Counted from the first letter of the stretch, positions 29,363 to 38,757 are shown. The stretch: 64,000 nucleotides of DNA from Sporosarcina sp. NCCP-2716 (GCF_023707985.1 NZ_BRCF01000008.1:120048-184047), one strand, 5' to 3'. Program-made: numbers and translations. The notes: a model not told the origin generated them from the sequence alone.

Positions 29363-30124
29363 CGTATTGCTGGACGTACAGAACACAGGGATCCAGTTCG
29401 GCGGACTGAAAGCCGTCTCCGGATTCAGCATGAAAATCCATAAGGGAGAGCTGGTCGGGCTGATCGGTCCGAACGGCGCCGGCAAGACGACGAGCTTCAA
29501 CTTGCTGACAGGTGTCTACGTACCGACGGAAGGGGAGATCTTCTTCGACGGGAAGAAGATCAACGGACTGCCGCCATTCAAAGTGACGCGTCTCGGCATG
29601 AGCCGGACCTTCCAGAACATCCGGCTGTTCGACGAACTGTCCGTGCTCGATAATGTGAAAGTGGCCTATCATTCACTTGCGAAAGACTCTGTGCTGAGCG
29701 CCGTGCTGCGCCTGCCTCCCTACTTCAAAAGTGAGCATGAGATGGAAGAGAAGGCGCTGGAATTCCTGAAGATTTTCGAGCTCGACAAATATAAGGACGA
29801 GACCGCGAAAAACCTGCCGTACGGCAAACAGCGCCGCCTTGAAATCGCCCGGGCGCTCGCAGCGGATCCGCAGCTTCTCCTGCTGGATGAACCAGCGGCT
29901 GGAATGAATCCGTTCGAGACGAAAGAGCTCATGGACCTGATCGCCTTCATCCGCAAAGAGTTCGGACTGACGATCTTGCTGATCGAACACGATATGAATC
30001 TCGTCATGGGCATCTGCGAACGGATCTACGTACTCGATCACGGTGTCCTGCTCGCAGAAGGGAACCCGGAAGAGATCCGCAACAATCCGAAGGTCATCGA
30101 GGCGTATTTAGGGGAGGAAATCGT

Positions 30125-30128
<4 letters not shown>
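29352..30128 (+). CDS. livG: branched-chain amino acid ABC transporter ATPase LivG
   Basis: 258 residues, ABC ATPase: Walker A GPNGAGKT, Walker B LLLDEPAAGMNP. The signature region is the LivG-type LPYGKQRRLEIA rather than LSGGQ. It contains the longer insertion typical of LivG relative to LivF. Overlaps livM upstream and livF downstream (ATGA), indicating coupling. Confidence 0.94.
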
Positions 30129-30838
<710 letters not shown>

Positions 30839-30853
30839 TGAATACTATTGGAG

Positions 30854-30876
30854 GCGCCTCGTGATGGGGCGCTTTT
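30854..30876 (+). terminator. terminator of livJHMGF
   Basis: 7-bp stem GCGCCTC / GGGGCGC (one G-U pair), 5-nt loop, TTTT. Confidence 0.65.
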
Positions 30877-30905
30877 CAATTGCCTGAAAACAGCCGGCCG
30901 CTATG

Positions 30906-30934
30906 TTGTCCGGTGTGGGAGAGTGTGATACATT
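30906..30934 (+). promoter_or_regulatory. sigma-A promoter of lipA
   Basis: TTGTCC, 17-bp spacer, TACATT, about 50 bp before lipA. Confidence 0.5.
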
Positions 30935-30986
30935 AGGGGAAGAGGGAAATTTGCAAACGTTTAAATAGAATGGAGTCGATCTGCTG

Positions 30987-31934
30987 ATGTCTTGCACACC
31001 TGGGGCGGGAATGAAGAAGGAGCACATCCGGAAACCGGACTGGCTGAAAATCAAACTGAACACGAACGAAAACTATACCGATCTGAAGAAACTCATGCGG
31101 GAGAAGAACCTTCATACCGTCTGTGAGGAAGCACGCTGTCCGAACATCCACGAGTGCTGGGGGGAGCGGCGTACCGCTACATTCATGATCCTTGGGGATA
31201 CATGCACGCGCGCCTGCCGTTTTTGTGCCGTGAAGACCGGATTGCCGACCGAACTCGATCTGGCGGAGCCGGAACGGGTGGCCGATTCCGTCGCGCTCAT
31301 GAACTTGAAGCACGTCGTCGTCACGGCGGTTGCGCGGGACGATCAGAAAGACGGAGGCTCCGGCATCTTCGCAGAGACGATCCGGGCGATCCGCAGGAAG
31401 AACCCATTCACGACAGTGGAGGTCCTGCCTTCCGACATGGGCGGCGACTTCGACAACATCGAGCGGCTGATGGATGCGAGACCAGACATTTTGAACCATA
31501 ACATCGAAACCGTCAGACGTATGACGCCGAGAGTCCGGGCGCGTGCGAAGTATGACCGCTCGCTGGAGCTGCTGCGCCGTGCGAAGGAACTTCAGCCGGA
31601 CATCCCGACGAAGTCCTCCATCATGCTCGGAGTCGGCGAAACGTGGGAAGAGATCATCGAAACGATGGATGACCTGCGTGCGAACGATGTAGACATCATG
31701 ACGATCGGACAATACTTGCAGCCGACGAAAAAGCATCTGGCTGTGCAAAAATATTATACGCCTAAGGAATTCAAGGAACTCTTTGAAATTGCAATGAGCA
31801 AAGGCTTTTCGCATTGCCAGTCGGGCCCGCTCGTCCGTTCGAGCTATCATGCTGACGAACAGGTGAACAGTGCGGCGAAGGAACGGCAGCGAAAAGGTGA
31901 AGAGGAACTCGAGTCCTTGACGGTGAAAGGCTGA
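30987..31934 (+). CDS. lipA: lipoyl synthase LipA
   Basis: 315 residues, radical SAM enzyme that inserts two sulfurs into octanoyl groups, in Firmicutes initially on GcvH (encoded at 8583). The auxiliary [4Fe-4S] ligands are C46, C51 and C57 in the [12 protein letters not shown] motif. The SAM-cluster ligands are C73, C77 and C80 in CTRACRFC. The C-terminal RSSYHA provides the serine ligand. The first eight residues extend beyond B. subtilis LipA; an internal ATG at 31011 is an alternative start but has a poorly spaced site. Followed by yutD, as in B. subtilis. Confidence 0.96.
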   Translation: MSCTPGAGMKKEHIRKPDWLKIKLNTNENYTDLKKLMREKNLHTVCEEARCPNIHECWGERRTATFMILGDTCTRACRFCAVKTGLPTELDLAEPERVADSVALMNLKHVVVTAVARDDQKDGGSGIFAETIRAIRRKNPFTTVEVLPSDMGGDFDNIERLMDARPDILNHNIETVRRMTPRVRARAKYDRSLELLRRAKELQPDIPTKSSIMLGVGETWEEIIETMDDLRANDVDIMTIGQYLQPTKKHLAVQKYYTPKEFKELFEIAMSKGFSHCQSGPLVRSSYHADEQVNSAAKERQRKGEEELESLTVKG

Positions 31935-31940
31935 GTCAAC

Positions 31941-32306
31941 ATGACAGAGCAGCGGATTACATTGGAACAGACGGATTTCGACCTGATCGTCAATTACCGG
32001 GATGGGTTCAACAGCGAAGCATTGCTGAGCCGTTACAGTGAAATCCTATTGAAATACGATTATATCGTCGGCGATTGGGGATACGGACAGCTGCGGCTGA
32101 AAGGCTTCTTCGATGACCGTAACTCGAAAGCCACCTATGAAACCAAAATCAGCACATTGCAGGACTATCTGTATGAATACTGCAATTTCGGCTGTGCCCA
32201 CTTCGTTCTGAAGAAAATCGGGAAAGCGAAGAAGGAGCAGGAACCTAACACACCGGACGGCAAGCCGGAGAATGAGCCTGCCGAAAAAAACAGGAAATCG
32301 TCATAA
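31941..32306 (+). CDS. yutD: DUF1027 family protein YutD
   Basis: 121 residues, cytosolic. The N-terminal ~95 residues match the YutD/DUF1027 fold by motifs such as VNYRDGFN, VGDWGYGQLRLKGF and YCNFGCAHFVLKK. The last ~25 residues are a charged, low-complexity tail. It starts 6 bp after the lipA stop, so it is co-transcribed. Function unknown; it is conserved next to lipA in Bacillales. Confidence 0.85.
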   Translation: MTEQRITLEQTDFDLIVNYRDGFNSEALLSRYSEILLKYDYIVGDWGYGQLRLKGFFDDRNSKATYETKISTLQDYLYEYCNFGCAHFVLKKIGKAKKEQEPNTPDGKPENEPAEKNRKSS

Positions 32307-32394
32307 CGCCAGCAGGATGGGCGCCCGGGATATCATTCTTCGGCGCCTGTTTGCTATGGAGGGAACGCAGAAGTCAATTTGAGGAGGAAACGCC

Positions 32395-32859
32395 ATGTAC
32401 TTTATCGACCGGAAGAAAATCAGTGACACACTCGCCTATATGGAAGAGCTGCTGGCTCAATTCAAGTCGGAGCACAACTGGCAGGAGAACTTTGTGAAGC
32501 AGCTCGCACTCGAGCGGACCGCCCAGAGTGTGATCGAGTCCGTCATCGACGTCGGCAATTCGATGATCGACGGCTTCATCATGCGGGATCCCGGAAGTTA
32601 CGATGACATCATCGATATCATGACCGACGAACAGGTGATAGCTATGGATATGGACCAGCCGCTGAAAGAGATGATCGGCCTACGCAAGATGCTCGTCCGA
32701 GATTTTGCAGCTGTCGATCTGGCGGAAACTGAAAAGACGATGACAAAGTGCCTGCCGGCGCTGGAGCGTTTCCCGGAACGTGTCTTGACCTATCTTGAAA
32801 ACGAACTCGGTCCCGTTTCTGCCTTTCTTCCGGAGGAATCATCCCGTGAAACGTTATAA
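32395..32859 (+). CDS. yutE: DUF86 / HepT-like protein YutE
   Basis: 154 residues, all-helical, DUF86 family (MYFIDRKKI start; GNSMIDGFIMRDPGSYDDI core). HepT toxins of this family use an RX4-6H motif. Here the corresponding segment reads LRKMLVRDF, without the His, as also in B. subtilis YutE from memory, so nuclease activity is unlikely. There is no adjacent MntA-type nucleotidyltransferase antitoxin. GAGGAGG upstream of ATG. The last 14 bp overlap yutF. Confidence 0.85.
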   Translation: MYFIDRKKISDTLAYMEELLAQFKSEHNWQENFVKQLALERTAQSVIESVIDVGNSMIDGFIMRDPGSYDDIIDIMTDEQVIAMDMDQPLKEMIGLRKMLVRDFAAVDLAETEKTMTKCLPALERFPERVLTYLENELGPVSAFLPEESSRETL

Positions 32860-33622
32860 AACAATCTGCCTCGACCTGGATGGGACGGTGTACAAAGGAA
32901 GCGAGCCGATCCGTGAGTCAGTCGACTTCCTGAAATCCCTCCAAGCAGACGGCATCAAACCGTATTTCATCACGAATAATTCGTCCCATACGCGGGCGGA
33001 AGTCGTCCGAAAGCTTGGCGGCTTCGGAATTAAGACCAGTGAAACGCATGTTATGACTTCCGCCATAGCAGCCGCTGATTTCTGCGCGCAGCAGTTCAGC
33101 GGCTTCACCGTCCAGCTTATCGGGGAAGCAGGGCTGAAGGAAGCACTGCACGAAGCGGGTCTCAAGCTGACGGACAGCCGCGGCGACGTGGTCGTCATGG
33201 GGATCGACCGCTCAATCACCTATGGCAAACTTGCACAGGCCTGCCTGTCGATCCGGGCAGGCGCCAAGTTCGTTGCGACGAACGGCGATCTGGCTGTTCC
33301 GGGAGAAGAGGGACTCGTGCCGGGCAACGGGGCATTCGTCGAACTTGTGAAGGCTTCTACGGGGTCGGACCCTGTCATCGTCGGGAAACCTGAACCGTAC
33401 ATGCTCGACTATATCCGCCGGCAGAGCGGTGCCCGGAAAGAAGAGATGATCATGATCGGCGATAACTATGACACCGATATCCTCTCCGGAATCCGGTACG
33501 GCATCGACACGATCCATCTCGAAGGCGGCGTCACTTCGCGGGAACAGCTCCTTGCCAAGACGGACACACCGACCTATGCGTTCCGGACGCTCGCTGAGTG
33601 GAAAGATCAGCTCGACGGGTGA
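32846..33622 (+). CDS. yutF: HAD-superfamily IIA phosphatase YutF (NagD-like)
   Basis: 258 residues. Motif I is DLDGTVYKG with nucleophile D10 and D12; motif III/IV is MIGDNYDTDI; the cap is type C2 (NagD family). It probably dephosphorylates small metabolites such as p-nitrophenyl phosphate-type or nucleotide substrates; the physiological substrate is unknown. GTG start at 32846 with GGAGGA inside yutE; the open frame from 32795 has no site. Translationally coupled with yutE. Confidence 0.9.
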   Translation: MKRYKTICLDLDGTVYKGSEPIRESVDFLKSLQADGIKPYFITNNSSHTRAEVVRKLGGFGIKTSETHVMTSAIAAADFCAQQFSGFTVQLIGEAGLKEALHEAGLKLTDSRGDVVVMGIDRSITYGKLAQACLSIRAGAKFVATNGDLAVPGEEGLVPGNGAFVELVKASTGSDPVIVGKPEPYMLDYIRRQSGARKEEMIMIGDNYDTDILSGIRYGIDTIHLEGGVTSREQLLAKTDTPTYAFRTLAEWKDQLDG

Positions 33623-33626
33623 CCCG

Positions 33627-33675
33627 TAAAAAATAGCTGAGCGCCCCGGTCGGATATCCGATCAGGGCGCTCAGC
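33627..33675. terminator. terminator of yuzB (minus), also bounding yutF
   Basis: 11-bp stem GCTGAGCGCCC / GGGCGCTCAGC around an 18-nt loop. The minus strand ends in a T-run (A-run at 33628-33632 on plus); the plus side has only TTT. Confidence 0.85.
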
Positions 33676-33687
33676 CGTTTGCTGCTA

Positions 33688-33924
33688 TTAAAAGAGGGGA
33701 TTCTCTTCAATGAACTGATATATATTGGCAGTCAGCTCATCCGGGGTCTCCCCTTCGACAACTTCACCATTCACAAGTGCATACAGCGACTCGGCACACA
33801 GCGTACAATAACTGAGACATCCATACTCGAGCACGTCCAGATTCGGGTCTTTTTCAAGCGCCTCCAGTGTTTCCTGCGAGCCATTCGCCAAATTGCTGAT
33901 GCAAAACTCCACTATCGGGTTCAC
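33688..33924 (-). CDS. yuzB: DUF1450 family protein YuzB
   Basis: 78 residues, same length as B. subtilis YuzB, starting VNPIVEFC with a GTG at 33924 six bases after AGGTGAGG. Upstream ATGs at 33930/33933 overlap that site. Conserved cysteines in the [11 protein letters not shown] segment (C-x3-C-x2-C) suggest metal or Fe-S binding; function unknown. It faces the lipA-yutF genes convergently. Confidence 0.88.
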   Translation of the reverse strand: MNPIVEFCISNLANGSQETLEALEKDPNLDVLEYGCLSYCTLCAESLYALVNGEVVEGETPDELTANIYQFIEENPLF

Positions 33925-33988
33925 ACCCATCACCTCACCTTACACGATCGTACTCTTTTTTTCGACAGCCGTCAAAGGCTATCGCTTA

Positions 33989-34017
33989 TTGTGAAGGAAG
34001 TCACAAACTGATATACT
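33989..34017 (+). promoter_or_regulatory. sigma-A promoter of yutJ
   Basis: TTGTGA, 17-bp spacer, TATACT, about 45 bp before the gene. Confidence 0.75.
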
Positions 34018-34064
34018 CGTGAATGAGGAATCGACGGAAATCTCTAAGGAAAAAGGAGACTATC

Positions 34065-35129
34065 ATGAAAAAACTAGTACTGTTAGGCGCCGGCTACGGC
34101 AATATGAGAATCATGAATCGCATCTTGGGCAACCTCCCGGCAGACGTGGAAGTGACGCTCGTCGACAGGACAGCCTTCCACAGTTTGAAAACCGAATTTT
34201 ACGCACTCGCATCGGGAACAGTTCCGGACAGTGACGTCCGTGTCGCACTTCCGGCGCATGAAAGGCTGAAAGTCGTCGAAGGGGAGATCGCCGCAATTGA
34301 AATCGACGAGCGGTGCATCCTGCTGACGGACGGCAGGAAAGTCGCCTACGATCAACTCGTCATCGGACTCGGCTGCGAGGACAATTACCACAGCGTACCG
34401 GGGGCAGCTGAACACACATTCAGCATCCAGACAATCGGCCAGTCACGCGAAACGTACAAGAAACTGCTGAACTTGAACAGCGGTGCGACGGTCGCAATCG
34501 TCGGCGCCGGGCTGAGCGGCATCGAGCTCGCAAGCGAACTGCGTGAAAGCCGTTCCGATCTGAACATCAAACTGTTCGACCGCGGTCCGCGCATTTTGCG
34601 CGACTTCCCGGAACGCCTGAGTAACTACATCAAAACCTGGTTTGACAAAAATGACGTCGATGTCATTGCGAGTTCCAATATCACTAAAGTCGAAGGGAAC
34701 CGGATCTACAACCATGAAGACCAGATGGAGGTCGACGCAGTCGTCTGGACAGCCGGCATCCAGCCGACAAAAGTCGTCCGGGAACTCGACGTCGAGAAAG
34801 ACAAGAGCCACCGTGTCGTGCTGAACCAGTATCATCAGATTCCCGGCCACGAAGAAGTATACGCAGTCGGCGATATCGCCTCGCTGCCGCACGCACCGAG
34901 CGCACAGCTCGCGGAAGGGCAGGCGGAACAGATCGTCACTGTCCTTCGCCATACGTGGAACGACGAAAAACTGCCTGAAACGATGCCCGACATCAAGCTG
35001 AAAGGATTCATGGGCTCGCTCGGCAAGAAACAAGGCTTCGCCTACCTCGCCGACCGCACCGTCACCGGCCGGATCGCCCGCCTCCTTAAATCAGGCGTGC
35101 TGTGGATGTATAAATGGCACAACGGTTGA
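34065..35129 (+). CDS. yutJ: NADH dehydrogenase-like flavoprotein YutJ
   Basis: 354 residues, FAD/NAD(P)-dependent pyridine nucleotide-disulfide oxidoreductase family. The FAD dinucleotide motif is LLGAGYGNMR at the N-terminus and the NADH motif is VGAGLSGIELASEL near 160; VYAVGDIA near 280 binds FAD. It is one of several paralogous type II NADH dehydrogenase-like proteins in Bacillus; electron acceptor not shown. ATG at 34065 with AAGGAG upstream. It stands alone between its promoter and the repeat array plus hairpin downstream. Confidence 0.85.
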   Translation: MKKLVLLGAGYGNMRIMNRILGNLPADVEVTLVDRTAFHSLKTEFYALASGTVPDSDVRVALPAHERLKVVEGEIAAIEIDERCILLTDGRKVAYDQLVIGLGCEDNYHSVPGAAEHTFSIQTIGQSRETYKKLLNLNSGATVAIVGAGLSGIELASELRESRSDLNIKLFDRGPRILRDFPERLSNYIKTWFDKNDVDVIASSNITKVEGNRIYNHEDQMEVDAVVWTAGIQPTKVVRELDVEKDKSHRVVLNQYHQIPGHEEVYAVGDIASLPHAPSAQLAEGQAEQIVTVLRHTWNDEKLPETMPDIKLKGFMGSLGKKQGFAYLADRTVTGRIARLLKSGVLWMYKWHNG

Positions 35130-35140
35130 GTGGATTTGCG

Positions 35141-35320
35141 GGGGAGTGCACATAAAACTGGAGAAACGCTCATATATTCCGGAAAGCGCTCATAAATCCC
35201 AGAAAACGCTCATAAAACAGGAAACACGCTCATAAAACAGGAAAAGCGCTCATAAATCCCGAAAAGCGCTCATAAATCCAAAAAAGCGCTCATAACCCGC
35301 AAAAAACGCTCATAAACCGC
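35141..35320 (+). repeat. 20-bp-period tandem repeat array (8 clear + 1 degenerate unit)
   Basis: The core CGCTCAT starts at 35167, 35187, 35207, 35227, 35247, 35267, 35287 and 35307, an exact 20-bp period. A decayed ninth unit (TGCACATAAA) is in phase at 35147. Each unit reads roughly CGCTCATAAA followed by a 4-base variable block (TCCC, ACAG or similar) and an A-rich tail. The period is not divisible by 3 and no frame stays open, so it is noncoding. It lies between the yutJ stop and a terminator hairpin. Confidence 0.9.
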
Positions 35321-35337
35321 CCGCGCCAACCAGCAAA

Positions 35338-35376
35338 AACAAGCGCAGCACGCCCCCGGGGCGCGCTGCGCTTGTT
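35338..35376. terminator. terminator of yuzD (minus strand)
   Basis: 12-bp stem AACAAGCGCAGC / GCTGCGCTTGTT with a GC-rich inner part. On the minus strand it is followed by TTTTTG. Confidence 0.8.
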
Positions 35377-35402
35377 CTCATTTATCAAATAGCGATTATC
35401 AC

Positions 35403-35732
35403 TCAGCCGGCAGCTGTGAACCCATGCTTCTCCAGCTCCGCGAACACCGGCTTCAGCTGGATGTACCCTTCGCCGACCACTTCCTCATTGATCAGCACGA
35501 GCGGATAAAAGTATTCATCATTCTTCACCATTTCCGCAACGCTGCGCTGTCGGTCATCGGCCGGCTCCGACTCGATATCCACGTAGACGATCTCGAACGG
35601 GTGGTCGGGGTACTTCCGCTGGATAGCCGCGTCGAGCCACTCGAATGTGTCTTTTGATGTCGGTGCGTTCACACAGCTTGCACACACCACGTCCGCCCCG
35701 TATACTTCAACAACTACGTCTTTCGCGTTCAT
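35403..35732 (-). CDS. yuzD: DUF1462 family protein YuzD (thioredoxin-like)
   Basis: 109 residues from the ATG at 35732 with AGGAGG 8 bp upstream; the frame extending to 35828 overlaps the yutI promoter. Near residue 17 a CASC motif resembles a thioredoxin-type CxxC, and DUF1462 proteins have a thioredoxin-like fold. It is divergent from yutI (NifU domain), an arrangement conserved in Bacillus. A redox or Fe-S-related role is inferred from this neighbourhood. Confidence 0.85.
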   Translation of the reverse strand: MNAKDVVVEVYGADVVCASCVNAPTSKDTFEWLDAAIQRKYPDHPFEIVYVDIESEPADDRQRSVAEMVKNDEYFYPLVLINEEVVGEGYIQLKPVFAELEKHGFTAAG

Positions 35733-35766
35733 CAACAACGCCTCCTGATTCTTTAATGGATTTTTT

Positions 35767-35794
35767 TTGTGATCCAGTTTATAATAAATATAAA
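35767..35794 (+). promoter_or_regulatory. candidate promoter of yutI
   Basis: TTGTGA, 16-bp spacer, TATAAA. An alternative TATAAT at 35780-35785 lacks a good -35. Confidence 0.45.
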
Positions 35795-35815
35795 GGAAAG
35801 GGGAGTTTACAACCA

Positions 35816-36052
35816 ATGACAGAAGCAACTATGAACGAATCCGTCCAAGAAGTGCTGAATAAATTGCGTCCGTTCCTATTGCGGGACGGCGGTGACTGTG
35901 AGCTGATCGATGTGGAGGATGGCATCGTCAAGCTGCGTCTCCTCGGAGCGTGCGGTACGTGCCCGAGCTCGACGATCACATTGAAGGCCGGCATCGAACG
36001 TGCCCTTCTCGAAGAAGTGCCCGGTGTCGTCGAAGTGGAGCAAGTGTTCTAA
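35816..36052 (+). CDS. yutI: NifU-like Fe-S scaffold protein YutI
   Basis: 78 residues, a single NifU C-terminal domain (Nfu type). The CGTCPSS motif supplies the two Cys that bridge a [4Fe-4S] cluster in the dimer; [20 protein letters not shown] is the family signature. It delivers clusters to apoproteins after SufBCD assembly. ATG at 35816 with GGGGAG about 10 bp upstream. Confidence 0.94.
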   Translation: MTEATMNESVQEVLNKLRPFLLRDGGDCELIDVEDGIVKLRLLGACGTCPSSTITLKAGIERALLEEVPGVVEVEQVF

Positions 36053-36069
36053 GCAGCCGATCCGGCTTG

Positions 36070-36104
36070 ACAGGAATGAGCCAAGCCGGCTCGTTCCTGT
36101 TTTA
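36070..36104. terminator. terminator of yutI
   Basis: 13-bp stem ACAGGAATGAGCC / GGCTCGTTCCTGT (one G-U pair) with AAGCC loop, then TTTT. It touches the stop codon of the convergent gene. Confidence 0.85.
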
Positions 36105-36779
36105 CGTTTGTTCCCGGATTTCCTGCCACCGTTCTTTTGTCATTTCGATCAGCTGCGGTTCGGTCGACGTCCGCTGTGATTCGATGATACGTGAGAAATA
36201 TTGGATCGCTTTCTCGCGGTCGCCGATTCGGTAGGAGAGTTCTGCCACCATGTACAGGACGCGGGCTTCCGACATCTGGGTGCCGGTATGGTCGTCGTTC
36301 GAATAGGCCTCTTCGTACAGGTTCCGCGCGAGCATCAGGAAGCGCTGTTCCTCTTCCCGGCTGCCGGCTACCCGGTACAGCCAGGCGGTCCGGACGGCGA
36401 TTCCCGCAGTGGTGAGCGCCTTCTCTTTCTTCATCATGGCGCTTAAATAACCGAGTTTGTACGCCTCGATCGCTTCGACGAACGACCGTTCACCGCCGAG
36501 TGATCTCGGCTGCCAGCCTGAAGAGATGACCGACGCGATCTGCTCTTTCGTGCCTGGCGCGAAATACGGGGCGAAGTCGTCGGTGAAGGAGAAGCCGCAT
36601 GCCGGGCAGACGGCGATATTGTAGTAGAGCGGGTTGACAGCGGGGTCTTTATAGTTCGGTTTGAAGTCGGTGTCCGTTGACGCCACCCGTGCGAAACGGG
36701 ACCGCACTTTCGTCGTCGTGAAGTGCTCGCTGCAGTTCAGGCACGTCATCTTTTTATCGTAAAGCGGAGTCACTTCCAT
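36102..36779 (-). CDS. DUF2225 family protein (zinc ribbon + TPR-like)
   Basis: 225 residues. Two CxxC pairs (CLNC near residue 14 and CPAC near 58) indicate a zinc-binding head. The C-terminal ~110 residues are helical with TPR-like spacing (YMVAELSYRIGDREKAIQYFSRII). Cytosolic. DUF2225 proteins are widespread in Firmicutes and uncharacterised. AAAGGA lies upstream of ATG at slightly long spacing. Convergent with yutI and divergent from the IscA-type gene. Confidence 0.85.
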   Translation of the reverse strand: MEVTPLYDKKMTCLNCSEHFTTTKVRSRFARVASTDTDFKPNYKDPAVNPLYYNIAVCPACGFSFTDDFAPYFAPGTKEQIASVISSGWQPRSLGGERSFVEAIEAYKLGYLSAMMKKEKALTTAGIAVRTAWLYRVAGSREEEQRFLMLARNLYEEAYSNDDHTGTQMSEARVLYMVAELSYRIGDREKAIQYFSRIIESQRTSTEPQLIEMTKERWQEIREQT

Positions 36780-36849
36780 CGCGCATCATCCTTTCGTCCA
36801 TTCTTCTATAGTATAGCAAACCGCGCAGGACAAAGGGCTTTCGGTGGAT

Positions 36850-36861
36850 TGAAAATTTTCA
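36850..36861. promoter_or_regulatory. 12-bp perfect palindrome upstream of yutM
   Basis: TGAAAATTTTCA lies 38 bp before the gene, just upstream of a TATACT (36867-36872) that could be a -10 box. It could be an operator; the AATTTTCAGA part also partly resembles a CodY box (11 of 15). Function unknown. Confidence 0.3.
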
Positions 36862-36898
36862 GATTGGTATACTAGATAAACGTATAGGAGGAGATTGC

Positions 36899-37264
36899 AT
36901 GACACAATTACTCAGCTTATCAGAATCTGCTGCATATCACGTCAAGGAAATGATGGAGCATAACGGGGAACAGGGTTCGTTCCTCCGGGTGTCCGTCAAT
37001 GGCGGGGGCTGCAGCGGACTGACGTACGGCATGGGGTTCGATAAGGAACAGCACGATACGGATCAGGTGCTGGATCTGCACGGTATCCGGGTTGTCGTAT
37101 CGTCGGAAGACACCGACATCCTCGCTGGTACACAGATCGACTACAAAGAGTCGCTCATGGGCGGCGGGTTCACGATCGAGAACCCGAACGCCATCGCTGC
37201 ATGCGGCTGCGGTACGTCGTTCAGGACTGCGAAGAAAGCCGGCACTCCTGCAAACTGTGACTGA
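36899..37264 (+). CDS. yutM: HesB/IscA family iron-sulfur carrier (YutM-like)
   Basis: 121 residues, A-type Fe-S carrier. The three family cysteines are present in GGGCSGLTYG and ACGCGTSF. It transfers clusters to target enzymes, working downstream of the Suf system (sufCDSUB at 14000) and alongside the Nfu protein at 35816. GGAGGAG precedes the ATG. Own terminator. Confidence 0.93.
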   Translation: MTQLLSLSESAAYHVKEMMEHNGEQGSFLRVSVNGGGCSGLTYGMGFDKEQHDTDQVLDLHGIRVVVSSEDTDILAGTQIDYKESLMGGGFTIENPNAIAACGCGTSFRTAKKAGTPANCD

Positions 37265-37287
37265 GATCAAAAAGCACCCATCAGCTG

Positions 37288-37324
37288 AAACCCCCTCCGC
37301 CCGTAAACGGCAGAGGGGGTTTTG
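37288..37324 (+). terminator. terminator of yutM
   Basis: Stem AACCCCCTC-GCC / GGC-GAGGGGGTT with one internal mismatch, then TTTT. Confidence 0.85.
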
Positions 37325-37418
37325 CCGTCTGCGCCGCCTTAATCCCCTAGTTCCTTCCTGCCGTGTGAAGCCGGGATGAAGTTATTTCGACAGCAATCGC
37401 TAGATTCCGAAACAGCTA

Positions 37419-37447
37419 TTGTATTACCGGGACAAACAGGCTACGAT
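37419..37447 (+). promoter_or_regulatory. candidate sigma-A promoter of yumB
   Basis: TTGTAT, 17-bp spacer, TACGAT. A ~95-nt leader follows. Confidence 0.45.
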
Positions 37448-37542
37448 ATATGAGGAAAAAGAAATGCACCGTGCTGGATTGTAGGGGTCTTGTGATTTTT
37501 GCAAGCCGGCACATCATACAAGTAAAGGTGGAACCGATTGCC

Positions 37543-38757
37543 GTGAAAAGACCTACAATCCTAGTTTTAGGCGCCGGATATGGCGGCTTGTCGACTGTTG
37601 TGAATCTCCAGAAATCACTCGGTACGGACGAAGCTGAAGTCATCCTCGTCAACAAGAATGACTATCATTACGAATCGACATGGCTGCACGAAGCTGCTGC
37701 TGGGACATTGAGCCCTGAGCAAGTGCGCTACGACATCAGCCGGGTCATCAAGAAAGACAAAGTGACATTCGTCAAAGCGGAAGTCCGCTCCATCGATGTC
37801 AATGGTAAGACTGTCGGCACGACTGCCGGGGACTTCACGTACGACTATCTCGTCATCGCTCTCGGCTTTGAAGGGGAGACGTTCGGCATCCCGGGGCTCG
37901 ACAAATACGCCCTATCGATCGCGAATGTTAACGCAGCCCGTCAGATCCGCGAGCATATTGAGTACCAGTTCGCGACATGGTCGACGGAAGACGTGAAAGC
38001 CGACAGCCGACTGACGATCATCGTCGGCGGAGCAGGGTTCACCGGTATCGAGTTCCTCGGGGAGCTCGGTGACCGGATTCCGAAGCTCTGCGAAGAGTTC
38101 GACGTGCCCGCTGACAAAGTGAAAGTGCTTTGCGTCGAGGCGGCGCCGATGGTACTGCCGGGCTTCGATCCTGAACTTGTGGATTATGCTGTCCGCCAGC
38201 TGAAGTCGAAAGGAATCGAGTTCTCGATCGGCACGCCTGTTGTGGAGGCGACTCCTGAAGGCGTCAAGCTGAAGAAAGGCGAAGATGAATTTGAATTCAT
38301 CGAAGCGGGGACCGTGGTCTGGGCGGCAGGTGTGCGCGGCAATCGTCTCATCGAAGAAACGGGCATCGAAAACATGCGTGCCCGCGTCAAGGTTGACAAA
38401 GACTTGCGTGCGCCTGGCTACTCTGACGTTTTCATCGTCGGAGACTGCGCCCTGATGATCAACGAAGAAGCGAACCGTCCGTATCCGCCGACAGCACAGA
38501 TCGCGATGCAGCAAGGGGATATGTGTGCAAACAATATCATCGCCCTCATGAAGCAGCAGCCGACATCCCCGTTCGTTCCGGATCTGAAGGGAAGCATCGC
38601 TTCGCTCGGCTCCAGTGACGCGATCGGCGTCGCTTTCGGCAAGAAGATGACAGGTGCCAAAGCGTCGTTCATGAAAAAAATGGTCGACAACCGGGCGCTG
38701 TATCTGATCGGCGGCGCACCATTGACAATCAAAAAAGGGAAGTTCGACTTCTTGTAA
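37543..38757 (+). CDS. ndh: type II NADH dehydrogenase (NDH-2) YumB
   Basis: 404 residues. The N-terminal FAD motif is LVLGAGYGGL, the NADH motif is VGGAGFTGIEFLGEL and the quinone-side motif YPPTAQIAMQQG is intact; it closely follows B. subtilis YumB/Ndh (about 406 residues). It is a membrane-associated, non-pumping NADH:menaquinone oxidoreductase. GTG start at 37543, about 11 bp after AAAGGTGG; in-frame GTG 37528 overlaps that site. Confidence 0.92.
   Translation: MKRPTILVLGAGYGGLSTVVNLQKSLGTDEAEVILVNKNDYHYESTWLHEAAAGTLSPEQVRYDISRVIKKDKVTFVKAEVRSIDVNGKTVGTTAGDFTYDYLVIALGFEGETFGIPGLDKYALSIANVNAARQIREHIEYQFATWSTEDVKADSRLTIIVGGAGFTGIEFLGELGDRIPKLCEEFDVPADKVKVLCVEAAPMVLPGFDPELVDYAVRQLKSKGIEFSIGTPVVEATPEGVKLKKGEDEFEFIEAGTVVWAAGVRGNRLIEETGIENMRARVKVDKDLRAPGYSDVFIVGDCALMINEEANRPYPPTAQIAMQQGDMCANNIIALMKQQPTSPFVPDLKGSIASLGSSDAIGVAFGKKMTGAKASFMKKMVDNRALYLIGGAPLTIKKGKFDFL

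Noticed and set aside
32307..32394. strong terminator between yutD and yutE
   Set aside because: A GGCGCC/GGCGCC pairing exists with a long loop and only TTT after it, too weak to call; read-through is likely.
35141..35320. CRISPR array
   Set aside because: The units are contiguous 20-mers with only 4-base variable blocks. There are no 30-40 bp unique spacers and no cas genes.
37480..37530. Rex operator upstream of ndh
   Set aside because: TTGTGATTTTTGCAAG has one good half site but not the TTGTGAA-N6-TTCACAA arrangement.
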